Positions 8,372 through 8,519 of a stretch of DNA of 8,519 nucleotides are shown one piece after another; position 1 is the stretch's first letter, and every line of letters begins with the position of its first letter. Made by a program: the position numbers and the translations under genes. Below the pieces are notes generated by a model. It saw only the letters and a list, made by a program, of their open reading frames with translations. It did not search any database and was not told the DNA's origin. The stretch spans positions 1-8,519 of the forward strand of contig JASLDA010000218.1 in NCBI GenBank assembly GCA_030151745.1. Reading direction: 5' to 3'. The DNA comes from Chitinophagaceae bacterium. Lineage in GTDB: Bacteria; Bacteroidota; Bacteroidia; Chitinophagales; Chitinophagaceae.

Positions 8372-8452
8372 GGGGTATCGAGTACCAGGTCAGCAAGTAG
8401 CAGGTATCAAGTATCAGGTATCAGGTATCAGGTACCGGGATCAGTTATCAGG
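8372..8452. repeat. Degenerate tandem heptamer array (CAGGTAT/CAAGTAT)
   Basis: About eleven copies of a 7-bp unit run head to tail, starting 7 bp after the tamL stop. The core is well kept: CAGGTAT (8401), CAAGTAT (8408), CAGGTAT (8415), CAGGTAT (8422) and CAGGTAC (8429). The flanks are worn: GGGGTAT (8372), CGAGTAC (8379), an 8-bp unit (8386-8393), CAAGTAG (8394), a 6-bp CGGGAT (8436), CAGTTAT (8442) and a partial CAGG (8449). A KpnI-type palindrome GGTACC sits at 8431-8436. Similar GTATCAA/GTATCAG heptamer tracts occur, from memory, between genes of some Bacteroidota; their role is unknown. No open frame of note crosses it. Confidence 0.85.
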
Positions 8453-8519
8453 CGGTCATATATGCGTCCGGTAGGGCAGCGGCGGTGTATGCCGGGCTGT
8501 AGGGAGGCGGGGTTTACGG
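8453..8519. other. G-rich intergenic tail, no gene recognised
   Basis: The last 67 bp have a marked G bias on the plus strand, with runs of three or four G at 8474, 8494, 8502 and 8509. An ATG at 8462 opens a frame to the window edge, but the residues it encodes (MRPVGQRRCMPGC and on) look like non-coding DNA. The minus-strand frames close after a few to a few dozen codons and show no recognisable protein end. A neighbouring gene could begin or end just beyond the window. Confidence 0.5.

Noticed and set aside
8364..8376. Possible terminator hairpin just after tamL (ACC...GGT around CTTCG)
   Set aside because: The stem is only three or four pairs including a G-U wobble, and no T-tract follows.
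8474..8512. G-quadruplex in the right-hand tail
   Set aside because: There are four G-runs, but the first loop is 17 bases, outside the usual range.

Overview
The window reads as chromosomal DNA from a GC-rich member of the Bacteroidota, possibly the Chitinophagaceae or a relative. This is inferred from protein character: a TamB followed directly by a lipidated Omp85 protein of the TamL type, a Bacteroidota-style DUF421 protein, and starts without a convincing Shine-Dalgarno sequence. No rRNA, tRNA or taxon-specific marker is present. All recognisable genes lie on the plus strand, and no mobile element, CRISPR array or RNA gene was seen.

Region 1 (2-996) is a two-gene unit. The first gene is a family I (soluble) inorganic pyrophosphatase. 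It is cut by the left edge: its reading frame is open to base 2, well upstream of the TTG at 104 that would otherwise look like a start. Its stop overlaps the ATG of the next gene in an ATGA tetranucleotide (502-505). That second gene is a small DUF421/YetF-like membrane protein.

Region 2 (997-1073) is a short, AT-richer gap. It holds a TTAAT-G-ATTAA palindrome and a possible 14-codon ORF (1033-1077). The stop of that ORF overlaps the likely TTG start of the next gene in a TTGA arrangement.

Region 3 (1074-8364) is the main content, a tamB-tamL pair only 4 bp apart. TamB (1660 aa) is a very long periplasmic protein with one N-terminal membrane anchor, an AsmA-like N-terminal part, a long repetitive beta-rich body and a C-terminal DUF490 domain. 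TamL (767 aa) is an Omp85 outer-membrane protein with a lipoprotein signal, POTRA-like domains and a C-terminal beta-barrel. Together they are expected to span inner membrane, periplasm and outer membrane as the Bacteroidota version of the translocation and assembly module, which is linked to outer-membrane protein insertion and phospholipid transport.

Region 4 (8365-8519) is non-coding as far as can be seen. It carries a degenerate tandem array of a 7-bp unit (CAGGTAT/CAAGTAT) starting just after the tamL stop, then a G-rich tail.

No clearly new multi-gene system is visible. The points most worth a second look are the heptamer array, the possible leader ORF coupled to tamB, and the non-E. 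coli active-site pattern of the pyrophosphatase.
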